NCBI GenBank assembly: GCA_014859985.1
Contig: JACZKN010000092.1
Location: forward strand, 8,875-72,874
Direction of reading: 5' to 3'
Source of the DNA: Candidatus Krumholzibacteriia bacterium
GTDB taxonomy: Bacteria > Krumholzibacteriota > Krumholzibacteriia > LZORAL124-64-63
Length of the DNA: 64,000 nt
The position numbers were made by a program, and so were the translations under genes. A model generated the notes under the pieces. It saw only the letters and a list, made by a program, of their open reading frames with translations, made no database searches and was not told the origin of the DNA. Position 1 is the first letter of the stretch. Each line of letters begins with the position of its first letter. This document shows positions 16,998-24,122 of the stretch, in pieces.

Positions 16998-18506
16998 TCA
17001 ATGAGTCGCTGACTCCATTTCCTCGTTCTTCTCTTCCTCATCGCCCTCGGAGTCCTTGGGCTGGTCTTCTGCCGGCTCGTCCGTAGCCACCGTTTCCCCC
17101 GAGATCGACAGTCCGTACTCCTTGGCTAGCGCCTGCTCCCGGGCCAGTTCGGCGAAGACGTCCTCGATGTCCTCGCCCTTCTCAGCCAGGAACCCGGTCC
17201 TTGTCCCCAGACCGTTCTGGATCGACAGTACGGCGGCCTTGGCTTCCTTCTCGGGATCGATCCACTGCCAGCCACGAGGACGATGGCGGACGGACATGTA
17301 GCGGGAGGGATCGCGAGAGGAGAGCTTCAGGCTGCCCGTTAGCAGCGCCATGCCGAGCCAGGCCGAGTACAGCGGCCGCCGCCACATGTCGATGAAGTCC
17401 TGCTGGATGGAGCGCCAGTCGTCCCGTTCGACCAGCGCGAAGCTGCGCATGGTGGAGTAGCTGACGCCCTCGGCGTCGTTGGCCAGCACGTTGTAGAACA
17501 CGCTGAACCCCGAGGCGATCTTCCGGAGCATCTGCTTGATGAACGCCGGGAACTGCGCCGTTGGATGGTCCGGCTCCCAGGCCTTGAACTCGTAGCCATC
17601 AGGGACAATCTCGAACGTCCCCGGGTTGGCCTCCATGGTGGCAGGCCGTGGATCGCTGGCCAGGTCGCCGGCCAGGGAGTCGGCTCGCTTCTCGAACAGC
17701 CCCATCTTCGAGGCGCCGATCCGTGCAGCGACGGCCTCCGACTCCTCATAGGCGTTGAGCATGTGCGCCGGGACCATGACCGAGTGGACCCACGTGACGC
17801 CTCTGGTCTGGTTCACGCGATCGGGGTCATAGAGGTGGAGCATCTCCGCAGCCGGGATGAAGTACCGCTCCCGCATCAGGTCAGTACCGACGGAGTCCCA
17901 GATCCAGTAGCCCACCGGTCGCCCGATGGCGTCGATCTCTACGCCCATGCGGATCTCGTTCTGGGAGCCGCGGCGGGGACGGTTGAATGTCTCGTCGATC
18001 AGGTCAGCGTCGATCGCTTGCAAGGCCAGGCCATGGGCATTGCCCTCGAATCCACGCCAGAGGCGGACGAAGGCCTCGCCGTCGCAAGCCACGGTCTTGA
18101 GGATCAGCTTCTCGAAGCGGCGCAACGTGAGCCGGCCGTCGACCGTCACCGGGGCGCTGGCCCAGGCATTCCACGCCTCATCGATGGCGGCGTTGGCCTT
18201 CGAGTCGGGCTGGTCCCCGGCCCAGACCTGGGCCTGGAGCTTGATCCCCATCGGTCCGATGACGTTGGTCACCAGCAGGCGGAAGTAGCGTTTGACGTAG
18301 CTGTTGTTGCGGCCGAGCTCGCGGGCGCGGGCCCGCAGCATGCGGATGTCGCCGCGGACTTCCTCGTCCGCGGACCGGGTCTGGGCGATCCAGTCCAGGA
18401 GCAGGCGGTGGACTCCCGCCCCGTCAAACACGCCGCGCTGACCGCGCAACTCCCGCCAGGCTGAACGAAACGCGCGACCGAGGCGCTTGTGCAGCGGTCG
18501 CTTCAT
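16998..18506 (-). CDS. phage portal protein (lambda family)
   Basis: At 502 residues this matches lambda-type portals in length and pattern. The basic N-terminus is followed by 'DIRMLRARARELGRNNSYVKRYFRLLVTNVIG' (typical start) and later MLHLYDPDRVNQTRGVTWVH and 'GVSYSTMRSFALVERDDWR'. Portal proteins form the dodecameric ring through which DNA enters the capsid and to which the tail joins. Its start overlaps the upstream joining-protein stop by 4 bases (ATGA). The acidic C-terminal tail (DEEEKNEEME) is common in portals. It is transcribed away from the capsid gene, which is unusual. Confidence 0.9.
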   Translation of the reverse strand: MKRPLHKRLGRAFRSAWRELRGQRGVFDGAGVHRLLLDWIAQTRSADEEVRGDIRMLRARARELGRNNSYVKRYFRLLVTNVIGPMGIKLQAQVWAGDQPDSKANAAIDEAWNAWASAPVTVDGRLTLRRFEKLILKTVACDGEAFVRLWRGFEGNAHGLALQAIDADLIDETFNRPRRGSQNEIRMGVEIDAIGRPVGYWIWDSVGTDLMRERYFIPAAEMLHLYDPDRVNQTRGVTWVHSVMVPAHMLNAYEESEAVAARIGASKMGLFEKRADSLAGDLASDPRPATMEANPGTFEIVPDGYEFKAWEPDHPTAQFPAFIKQMLRKIASGFSVFYNVLANDAEGVSYSTMRSFALVERDDWRSIQQDFIDMWRRPLYSAWLGMALLTGSLKLSSRDPSRYMSVRHRPRGWQWIDPEKEAKAAVLSIQNGLGTRTGFLAEKGEDIEDVFAELAREQALAKEYGLSISGETVATDEPAEDQPKDSEGDEEEKNEEMESATH

Positions 18507-19060
18507 CGGTCAAACCCAGGCTTGGTGAACGACACGAGCACCGGTCGCGTGAAGGACCCGGGATTCTTGAGACCCGCCAGGCGGGACTCGAGGCTCGCCA
18601 GGAGGCTCATCGCCTCCTTGATCGGCATCTTGGCGACAACGCGCCCGGCGATCTGGTAGCTCTCCATCCCCGCGGGCAGACGACCCTCGATGTGGGCCCG
18701 CAGCATCGTGATCGCCCGCTCGATCCACTCCTGCTCGCTGCCTTCGGAGGCCTCGGCCAGATTGGGCAGCACCGTGACGGTGCCGCGACCTACCTCGTAG
18801 ACCTCGCCGCCGCTGTTCGAGACCCGCTCGACCCACTTGTACAGTCCCGCGACGAATCCACCCTCGGTATCGGGTGCCTCGATGGTGACGAGGAACTCGT
18901 CGCCGTCGGTAGCCGCTGTCTTCGCGAGCACGCTCGCGCCCGCCAGATGGACCCGGAGCGTCCACCCGGCAGAGGCCGGGTAATCGACCAACCGCCTGCG
19001 GTAGCAGACGGTGGTGCCGGCGGCGAACTGATCGGGGAGATTTGCGAGTTCCTGTGCCAT
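18503..19060 (-). CDS. gpW-like head-tail joining protein with Ig-like N-terminal region
   Basis: I place the start at ATG 19,060 (MAQELANLPDQFAAG); the longer ORF would begin inside a 27-bp palindrome at 19,108. The 185-residue product has a beta-rich N-terminal part (~1-100) and a C-terminal helical pair including 'YQIAGRVVAKMPIKEAM' that resembles gpW-type joining proteins. Position directly before the portal is the lambda W position. In lambda-like order it would come straight after terminase, here 26 kb away. Confidence 0.6.
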   Translation of the reverse strand: MAQELANLPDQFAAGTTVCYRRRLVDYPASAGWTLRVHLAGASVLAKTAATDGDEFLVTIEAPDTEGGFVAGLYKWVERVSNSGGEVYEVGRGTVTVLPNLAEASEGSEQEWIERAITMLRAHIEGRLPAGMESYQIAGRVVAKMPIKEAMSLLASLESRLAGLKNPGSFTRPVLVSFTKPGFDR

Positions 19061-19091
19061 GCGCCCACGGTGCCACCGCTCGCGTAACCCC

Positions 19092-19118
19092 ACCAATCTA
19101 AATGACATTTAGATTGGT
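19092..19118. promoter_or_regulatory. perfect 27-bp palindrome at the divergent head-gene junction
   Basis: ACCAATCTAAATG, one central A, CATTTAGATTGGT: arms of 13 bases pair without mismatch. It lies between the leftward joining-protein start (19,060) and the rightward protease-capsid start (19,151), where late transcription must diverge. A dimeric regulator operator is the simplest reading. The AT-rich arms stand out from the GC-rich surroundings. ATGCAT-centred repeats GGATGCAT at 19,130 and 19,145 follow. Confidence 0.7.
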
Positions 19119-19150
19119 CCGGTTTTCGCGGATGCATCACTACTGGATGC

Positions 19151-21130
19151 ATGAACACGCAAAGCGCCATCAAGACACGCACCGTCAAGGTGCCACGGAT
19201 CCAGTACCGGGACTTCGAGGTCGAGGTCGAGGCCCGCGCCGGAGACGAAGAAGGCCAGATCCGGCTCTACCCCGTGTCCTTCTCCAGCGAGGCTCCCGTC
19301 CGCCGCTACTCCTGGGACAACTGGGAGGAGTACGACGAGGTCCTGTCCCACAAGGCCAGCGACGTCGACCTCAGCAGGGCCAAGAACGGCCTGCCCCTGA
19401 TCAAGTCCCACCAGCGCCTTCTGCACTTCGGCTCGGTCAACGATATCGATCTCGACGAGAAACGCGGCCGCCTTCGCGGCAATGCGAGCTTCTCGTCGAT
19501 CCCGTTGGGCCAAGAGCAGGAGACGATGCTCCGCGAGGGGCACATCAAGACCGTCTCGGTGGGCTACCAGGTCCTGTCGATGGAAATGGTCACCAAGGAC
19601 AAGAAGTCGGGCCTGGCGACCTACCGCTGCCGCTGGATGCCCTACGAGGTCTCCACCGAACCCATTCCCGCCGACCACAAGGTCGGCTTCGGGCGCACGC
19701 GAGGCGCATCCGAGGTCGACCTGGTCGAGTTCACGATCGAAGAGCCCGCCCCAGAAGGAGAACGAACCATGAGTGTCGAAGCAGGAACCCCGCCCGCCGC
19801 GGTCGAACGGCCCGCCACGGGCACCGAGACCCGAGAAGCGCCGGCGGCGTCCGCGCCGGCACCCAAGGTCACCGAGACCCGGGATCGCGGCGCCGAAGCG
19901 GCCGAGATCATGGACATGGCCCAGGCCCACGGCCTGACCGACAAGGCCTCCGGCTGGATCCGGCAGGGATTCACCCCGGACCAGGTCTCACGTGAGATCC
20001 TCAAGTCCGTCCGTACCCACGGTCCCGGCCAGCCGTCGGCTGAAGCGCTGGCAGCAATGCCGGCCAAGGACAGGAAGCGCTACTCTATCCACCGCGCGAT
20101 CCGCATGCAGGCCGAACTGATGGACGGTAAGCGCAGCCGGTACGACGGGCTCGAGGCCGAGGTCCACGAGGAACTCACCAAGCACCGCACCGGCGCGGAC
20201 CACGGCGGCGTGCTGGTGCCGTGGCGTCTGAGCGATGACGACCAGCAGCGCGTCCTGGGCACGACCCAGCCCTCGGGCGGCGCGACCGTGGTCGGCCAGC
20301 AGATCATGCCCGACATGATCGATCTGCTGCGCAACCGTGCTCTCGTGCTGGTCGCGGGTGCCAAGCTCTATCCGGGCCTGCAGGGTGTGGTCTACTTCAA
20401 CAAGAAGACCGGCGCTCCGAGCGTGACCTGGATGGAAGAGAACCCGCCCGCCGACGCCCCCCAGTCCGAGCCCGCGTACGGTTACGTGTCGCTCTCGCCC
20501 AAGACCCTGATTGGCCAGGTGCAGATCCCCCGGCAGCTGCTGGTGATGTCCTCGATCGACGTCGAGGCCGACATCCGCAGCGACCTGGCGACCGGCCACG
20601 GCCTGGCCCTGGATCTCGGCGCGCTGCACGGCAAGGGCACGGACAAGCAGCCGGTGGGCATCTACGGAGCGGCCGACGTGCAGTCCCACGGCGTGGGCGG
20701 CGTGCCCGACCTGACGGACATCACCACGATGCCTGCCCTGGTCGCGGACAAGAACGCCGACCTCGGGGCGCTGTCCTGGATGACCACCCCGCTGATGGCC
20801 GGCGTGCTCAAGCGCACGCCCCTGGTCACCGGCTACCCGGTCTTCCTGTGGGCCGGCACCTACCGCGAGGGCGAGCTCGGCGGCTACCCCGCCCGCACCA
20901 CGAACCAGATCTCCAAGACCCTGGGGGCCGGCAGCAACGAGCACGGCCTCGTCTTCGGCAACTGGAACGACCTGCTGGTGGGCATGTGGGGCAACGACCT
21001 CGAGATCGTGGTCGACGTCGTAACCAAGGCCGCCCGCGGCCAGATCCTGATCACCAGCTACTCGATGGCCGACACCGCCGTCCGCCGCGGCGAGTCGTTC
21101 GTCAAGGGCACCGGCGCCCTGCTGTCGTAG
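19151..21130 (+). CDS. prohead protease-major capsid protein fusion (HK97-like)
   Basis: In the 659-residue product, residues 1-~210 are a U35-type prohead protease. His87 lies in LPLIKSHQRL and Ser136 in 'IKTVSVGYQV', the usual catalytic pair. A disordered Ala/Pro/Thr linker (~215-250) and a helical scaffold-like delta region follow. The HK97-fold capsid begins near residue 340 and includes 'AVQVP'-type features such as TRTTNQISKT near the end. Fusion of protease, scaffold and capsid in one chain is known in several siphophages and releases mature capsid by self-cleavage. It heads the rightward structural series. Confidence 0.9.
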   Translation: MNTQSAIKTRTVKVPRIQYRDFEVEVEARAGDEEGQIRLYPVSFSSEAPVRRYSWDNWEEYDEVLSHKASDVDLSRAKNGLPLIKSHQRLLHFGSVNDIDLDEKRGRLRGNASFSSIPLGQEQETMLREGHIKTVSVGYQVLSMEMVTKDKKSGLATYRCRWMPYEVSTEPIPADHKVGFGRTRGASEVDLVEFTIEEPAPEGERTMSVEAGTPPAAVERPATGTETREAPAASAPAPKVTETRDRGAEAAEIMDMAQAHGLTDKASGWIRQGFTPDQVSREILKSVRTHGPGQPSAEALAAMPAKDRKRYSIHRAIRMQAELMDGKRSRYDGLEAEVHEELTKHRTGADHGGVLVPWRLSDDDQQRVLGTTQPSGGATVVGQQIMPDMIDLLRNRALVLVAGAKLYPGLQGVVYFNKKTGAPSVTWMEENPPADAPQSEPAYGYVSLSPKTLIGQVQIPRQLLVMSSIDVEADIRSDLATGHGLALDLGALHGKGTDKQPVGIYGAADVQSHGVGGVPDLTDITTMPALVADKNADLGALSWMTTPLMAGVLKRTPLVTGYPVFLWAGTYREGELGGYPARTTNQISKTLGAGSNEHGLVFGNWNDLLVGMWGNDLEIVVDVVTKAARGQILITSYSMADTAVRRGESFVKGTGALLS

Positions 21131-21153
21131 CCAGGCACGAAGGGATAGATCGC

Positions 21154-21459
21154 ATGACGGAGCAAGGCACGCTCACCATCGAGGTCACCACCGGTCATTG
21201 CCTAGGAGGCGAAGGCAACGACGTCACCCCCGGCCAGATCCTGGTGGCCCCGAAGGACCTGTCGATCGCGGACGCCCGCAAGAAGGTCCGGATGGGCTAC
21301 GCCCGCGTCATCCCGTCCGTGCCCGAGGCGGGTCCGGAGGCTCCCGCGGCCTCCGGGCCCGCCACCATCAGCCACCAAGACCCGGCCCCAGAGGATCGGG
21401 ACCCAGATACCCAAGCGCAGACAAAGCGCAAAGGCCGGCCACGAGCCGGCGGGAGGTAA
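21154..21459 (+). CDS. small phage structural-region protein, 101 aa
   Basis: ATG 21,154 has AAGGGA upstream; the long upstream open frame is only a shadow of the capsid gene. The first half is compact (TLTIEVTTGHCLGGEG ... GQILVAPKDLSIADARKKV) with 'MGYARVIP', a pattern common in small proteins between capsid and joining genes. The tail is disordered and basic (TKRKGRPRAGGR). Head completion or decoration accessory is likely from position only. Confidence 0.6.
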   Translation: MTEQGTLTIEVTTGHCLGGEGNDVTPGQILVAPKDLSIADARKKVRMGYARVIPSVPEAGPEAPAASGPATISHQDPAPEDRDPDTQAQTKRKGRPRAGGR

Positions 21460-21463
21460 CCGC

Positions 21464-21853
21464 ATGACCCACCTACTGAACGCCCTGGCCCAGGCCGTGA
21501 GCGGGGAACTCGCTCCGGCCGCCCGGCGGACCACGACTCTGACCGGGACCGGGATCGACGTGCTCGAGTACGAGGGTGTAGCCCTGGTCCTGCTGAACGC
21601 GTCGGCCGGCACCGGGACAAGCCCCACCCTGGACGTGAAGCTCCAGCACTCGGACGACGACTCGACCTACGAGGATGTCACCAGCGGCGCGTTCACCCAG
21701 GTCACAGATGTGGCTGAGACCGCCGGCGTGCGGGTCATGAAACTGAACGTTTCGGACCTGAAGCGCTACCTGCGGGTGGTCGGCACCATCGCCGGCACCA
21801 CGCCGTCGTTCGACTTCGGTGTGGAGTTCGTCGGGATCACGAAGGCGGGCTGA
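21464..21853 (+). CDS. phage head/tail structural protein, beta-rich, 129 aa
   Basis: It starts 4 bases after the previous stop. The sequence is beta-rich, with KLQHSDDDSTYEDVTSGAF and 'LKRYLRVVGTIAGTTPSFDF'. That segment is typical of phage proteins that comment on 'sample versus control' type decorated sheets in capsid decoration or virion surface proteins. No enzyme motif. Position between capsid and joining proteins suggests a decoration or minor head protein. Confidence 0.6.
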   Translation: MTHLLNALAQAVSGELAPAARRTTTLTGTGIDVLEYEGVALVLLNASAGTGTSPTLDVKLQHSDDDSTYEDVTSGAFTQVTDVAETAGVRVMKLNVSDLKRYLRVVGTIAGTTPSFDFGVEFVGITKAG

Positions 21854-21856
21854 GCC

Positions 21857-22162
21857 ATGACCCTCGGCGGCTTCGACATCGCCGCGATGCTCGCGGACCT
21901 GGCAGAGGCCGGTGGCACGGTCGAGGTCACTCTCGGCGACACCACCGTCTTCGGTCTGATGGACCGCGAGGCCGTCGAGATCCTCGGCGGGGAGATGCCA
22001 GCCATCGTCGCCGCCGATGAGATCGTCCATGTGCAGAGCGGGGTGTTGCCGGGCTTGCAGTCCGGAGCCGCCATCACCGTGGGCGGTACCGCCTACAACG
22101 TCCTGAAGGTCCTTCCCTACGGGGACGGGGCCATGGTCCGAGTCGCGTTGAGGACGTCATGA
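21857..22162 (+). CDS. phage head-tail joining protein, 101 aa
   Basis: The product is a small beta-barrel-like protein (VEVTLGDTTVFGLMDREAVE ... 'SGAAITVGGTAYNVLKV' ... GDGAMVRVALRT), the pattern of stopper/FII-type joining proteins. Its last codons overlap the next ATG by 4 bases. It would close the portal channel and connect to the tail. Confidence 0.6.
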   Translation: MTLGGFDIAAMLADLAEAGGTVEVTLGDTTVFGLMDREAVEILGGEMPAIVAADEIVHVQSGVLPGLQSGAAITVGGTAYNVLKVLPYGDGAMVRVALRTS

Positions 22163-22629
22163 GCACGATCCGCGAGCAGATCGTCTCGGCTGCAGTCCTG
22201 GCGCTGACCACGGACGCGCCCGTTGGCGTTCCCGCACCCGTGCGGACGCGCCTGGACTCACCTGGCGCAGACCAACTGCCCGCGCTGACGGTCTACCAGG
22301 GCACCGAGACGGTCGATCCGATGCGGGATGCCAAGACGGGCACAGCAAGCCGTGGCCCCATCGTGAGGCGTTCGGTGCTTCTGAGCGTCGAGGTCCTGAC
22401 CAAGGCCGCGGCTGGAGACGAGCCCGACAAGGCCGCTGATCCGATGCTCGCCTGGGCTACGGCTTCGCTGGCAGCAGCCGGCACGTTCGGTGGTCTGGCC
22501 AACGGTCCGGCCGACGAGCTCGGCACGAAGTTCGAGTACGAGCAGGCCGAGACGTCGTTCTGCCGGGCCACCCAGACGTTCCGAGTCGATTACCAGTCCC
22601 GCGCCGATGACGCGGAGAACCTGACCTAA
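22159..22629 (+). CDS. phage tail terminator-like protein, 156 aa
   Basis: The first residues are STIREQIVSAAVLALTT. 'LPALTVYQGTETV' and 'RSVLLSVEVLTKA' follow, and the protein ends in a strand pattern 'TQTFRVDYQSRADDAENLT'. This is the usual layout of gpU/tail-completion proteins that cap the tail tube. It lies exactly between the joining protein and the major tail protein, where the terminator gene sits in siphophages. Identification is from pattern and order. Confidence 0.65.
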   Translation: MSTIREQIVSAAVLALTTDAPVGVPAPVRTRLDSPGADQLPALTVYQGTETVDPMRDAKTGTASRGPIVRRSVLLSVEVLTKAAAGDEPDKAADPMLAWATASLAAAGTFGGLANGPADELGTKFEYEQAETSFCRATQTFRVDYQSRADDAENLT

Positions 22630-22642
22630 GAGGGAGGAAGCC

Positions 22643-23410
22643 ATGCCCGAGGTCGTCAACGGCAACAATATCCTGCTCGGCAGGGGCAAGATCTACTTCG
22701 ACCGTTTGAACGCGAGCGGCGTACGCACCGGCGAGCTGTTCCTGGGCAATTGCCCCACGTTCGAGGTCACGCCTACGAGCGAGGACATCAAGAAGTACTC
22801 GAGCGCCGATCGGTCGGCCGACCTGATCGCCTCGGACGTGCTGCGCACCACGCTCGCCATCCGCATCGTAGGCGACGAGTTCTCCAAGGAGAACCTGGCC
22901 ATGGCCCTGTTCGGCGACACGGCCACGCTGGCTCAGACAGGCTCGACCGTCACCGCCGAGGAAATCGCTGGCGTCCTGCAGGGCCGGTACTACGCGCTGG
23001 CCATGCGCCAGGTGAGCCTGGTCACGGTGACAGGGACGGGCGGCACCCCCACCTACGACGTGGACGATGACTACAAGGTCGATGCCATCACCGGCCGCAT
23101 CTACATCGTCGAGGGCGGTGCGATCACCGACGACACGGACATCGAGGTGGACTACACCTACGGCACCATCGCCCTGCCGACCGTCCGCGGCATGAACCAG
23201 ACCTCGATCAAGGGCTACCTGCGGTTCATCGGCGACCCTGCGCGCGGCCCCAAGTACGAGTGCGAGATCTGGCGGGCGTCGATTCGCGCAGACGGAGCCA
23301 TCGGGTTCATCTCCGACGAGTACGCGAGCTTCACCCTGACCGGGGACATCGAGTCCGACGCGTCGAACCACCCGAACGAGCCGCATTACCGGCTGATCAG
23401 GATCGCGTGA
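22643..23410 (+). CDS. phage major tail (tube) protein
   Basis: A 255-residue beta-rich protein: GRGKIYFDRLNASGVRTGEL, 'LGNCPTFEVTPTSEDIKKYSS' in part, and later 'IEVDYTYGTIALPTVRG' and 'ASFTLTGDIESD'. These match long-tail phage tube subunits, which stack as hexamers. Strong ribosome-binding site (AGGGAGG) fits high expression. It overlaps the tail chaperone start by one base. Confidence 0.75.
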   Translation: MPEVVNGNNILLGRGKIYFDRLNASGVRTGELFLGNCPTFEVTPTSEDIKKYSSADRSADLIASDVLRTTLAIRIVGDEFSKENLAMALFGDTATLAQTGSTVTAEEIAGVLQGRYYALAMRQVSLVTVTGTGGTPTYDVDDDYKVDAITGRIYIVEGGAITDDTDIEVDYTYGTIALPTVRGMNQTSIKGYLRFIGDPARGPKYECEIWRASIRADGAIGFISDEYASFTLTGDIESDASNHPNEPHYRLIRIA

Positions 23411-23979
23411 TGACCGAGAAACACACGATCGGCGGCCGCACGTTCCTGCCGCTGCGCGAATCAACCGTCGAGCAGGACTTCCGGTTCTTGGCCCTGATCA
23501 ATCGGGCCCGGATCGACGAGGTGGTCATGCAGCCCGGCGAGAGCCCCGAGGCCTTCGCCCGGCGGCTGATGGAGGTGACGATCGAAAGCGGCGCGATCCT
23601 GGACCTTCTCGGGTGCCTCCTGATCCCGGAGGACATCGCACCCCAGGACCGGGACCCCGGGGAGGCCTGGACCCCAGAGGTTGGACGCGAAACCGCCCGG
23701 TTCCTTGGGCAGCTACGGGACCCCAAGGACAAGGCGGAGGTGCGAAGTCTGGTCCTGTCGCTGCTGGTCTCTTTTTTCGAGAGCGGGATCGTCTCTTTGT
23801 GGACTTCGACGACATCCTCCACCGAGGCGATCCCGAACCCCAAGACAGGCCAGGCATCCCCGGCCGGTACGGCCCCTGGACCGAGCTCGTCGGAGAGCTT
23901 GCCGCAGGCGACCACGACCGAGCCGAGCGGATCGTCCGCTGGCCGCTCCGGGTCGCCCTCGCCTCCTACCGCCGGGTGA
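23410..23979 (+). CDS. tail assembly chaperone, zero-frame product (G-like)
   Basis: ATG at 23,410 overlaps the last base of the tube gene. Residues 1-~123 look like a tail chaperone (FLPLRESTVEQDFRFLALIN ... 'LVLSLLVSFF'). The zero frame then becomes Ser/Thr/Pro-rich and stops at 23,977. That low-complexity tail looks like out-of-frame translation and may be only the short product's end. A slippery site at 23,772-23,778 switches part of the ribosomes to the -1 frame, giving the longer GT-like protein described separately. Confidence 0.8.
   Translation: MTEKHTIGGRTFLPLRESTVEQDFRFLALINRARIDEVVMQPGESPEAFARRLMEVTIESGAILDLLGCLLIPEDIAPQDRDPGEAWTPEVGRETARFLGQLRDPKDKAEVRSLVLSLLVSFFESGIVSLWTSTTSSTEAIPNPKTGQASPAGTAPGPSSSESLPQATTTEPSGSSAGRSGSPSPPTAG
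23772..23778 (+). promoter_or_regulatory. -1 ribosomal frameshift slippery heptamer T TTT TTC
   Basis: In the zero frame the codons are TCT TTT TTC (23,770-23,778), so T TTT TTC is a canonical X XXY YYZ site. Slipping back one base continues as CGA GAG CGG into the overlapping frame that ends at 24,122. The site sits at the usual place between the G and GT parts of a tail chaperone gene, just before the tape measure gene. Confidence 0.85.
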
Positions 23980-24122
23980 TGAAAGAGCAGGCGCTCGAGG
24001 ACTACCGCCACAGGTTCCTCTGCTGGTGCGTCCTGGCACCGCATAGCGCCAAGGGATCGCGACCGCGGCCGCCGGCCGTGCCCGATATCCTGAGAGGAAG
24101 GTCCACCGATGGCCACCCCTGA
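23778..24122 (+). CDS. tail assembly chaperone, frameshifted extension (T part of GT)
   Basis: This -1 frame extends the first 123 residues to a fused product of about 237. It begins RERDRLFVDFDDILHRGDP and contains 'EQALEDYRHRFLCWCVLAPH', typical of the second part of siphophage chaperones. It has no good start of its own, which supports expression by frameshift. Its last codons overlap the tape measure start at 24,109. The G and GT products together coat the tape measure during tail assembly. Confidence 0.8.
   Translation, partial: RERDRLFVDFDDILHRGDPEPQDRPGIPGRYGPWTELVGELAAGDHDRAERIVRWPLRVALASYRRVMKEQALEDYRHRFLCWCVLAPHSAKGSRPRPPAVPDILRGRSTDGHP

Noticed and set aside
19060..19108. Upstream start for the gpW-like gene
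   Set aside because: That ATG lies within the 27-bp palindrome and adds residues without family likeness; ATG 19,060 fits better.
23779..23979. Zero-frame Ser/Thr/Pro tail of the tail chaperone as a functional domain
   Set aside because: Looks like out-of-frame reading of the conserved -1 frame; kept only as the end of the short product.
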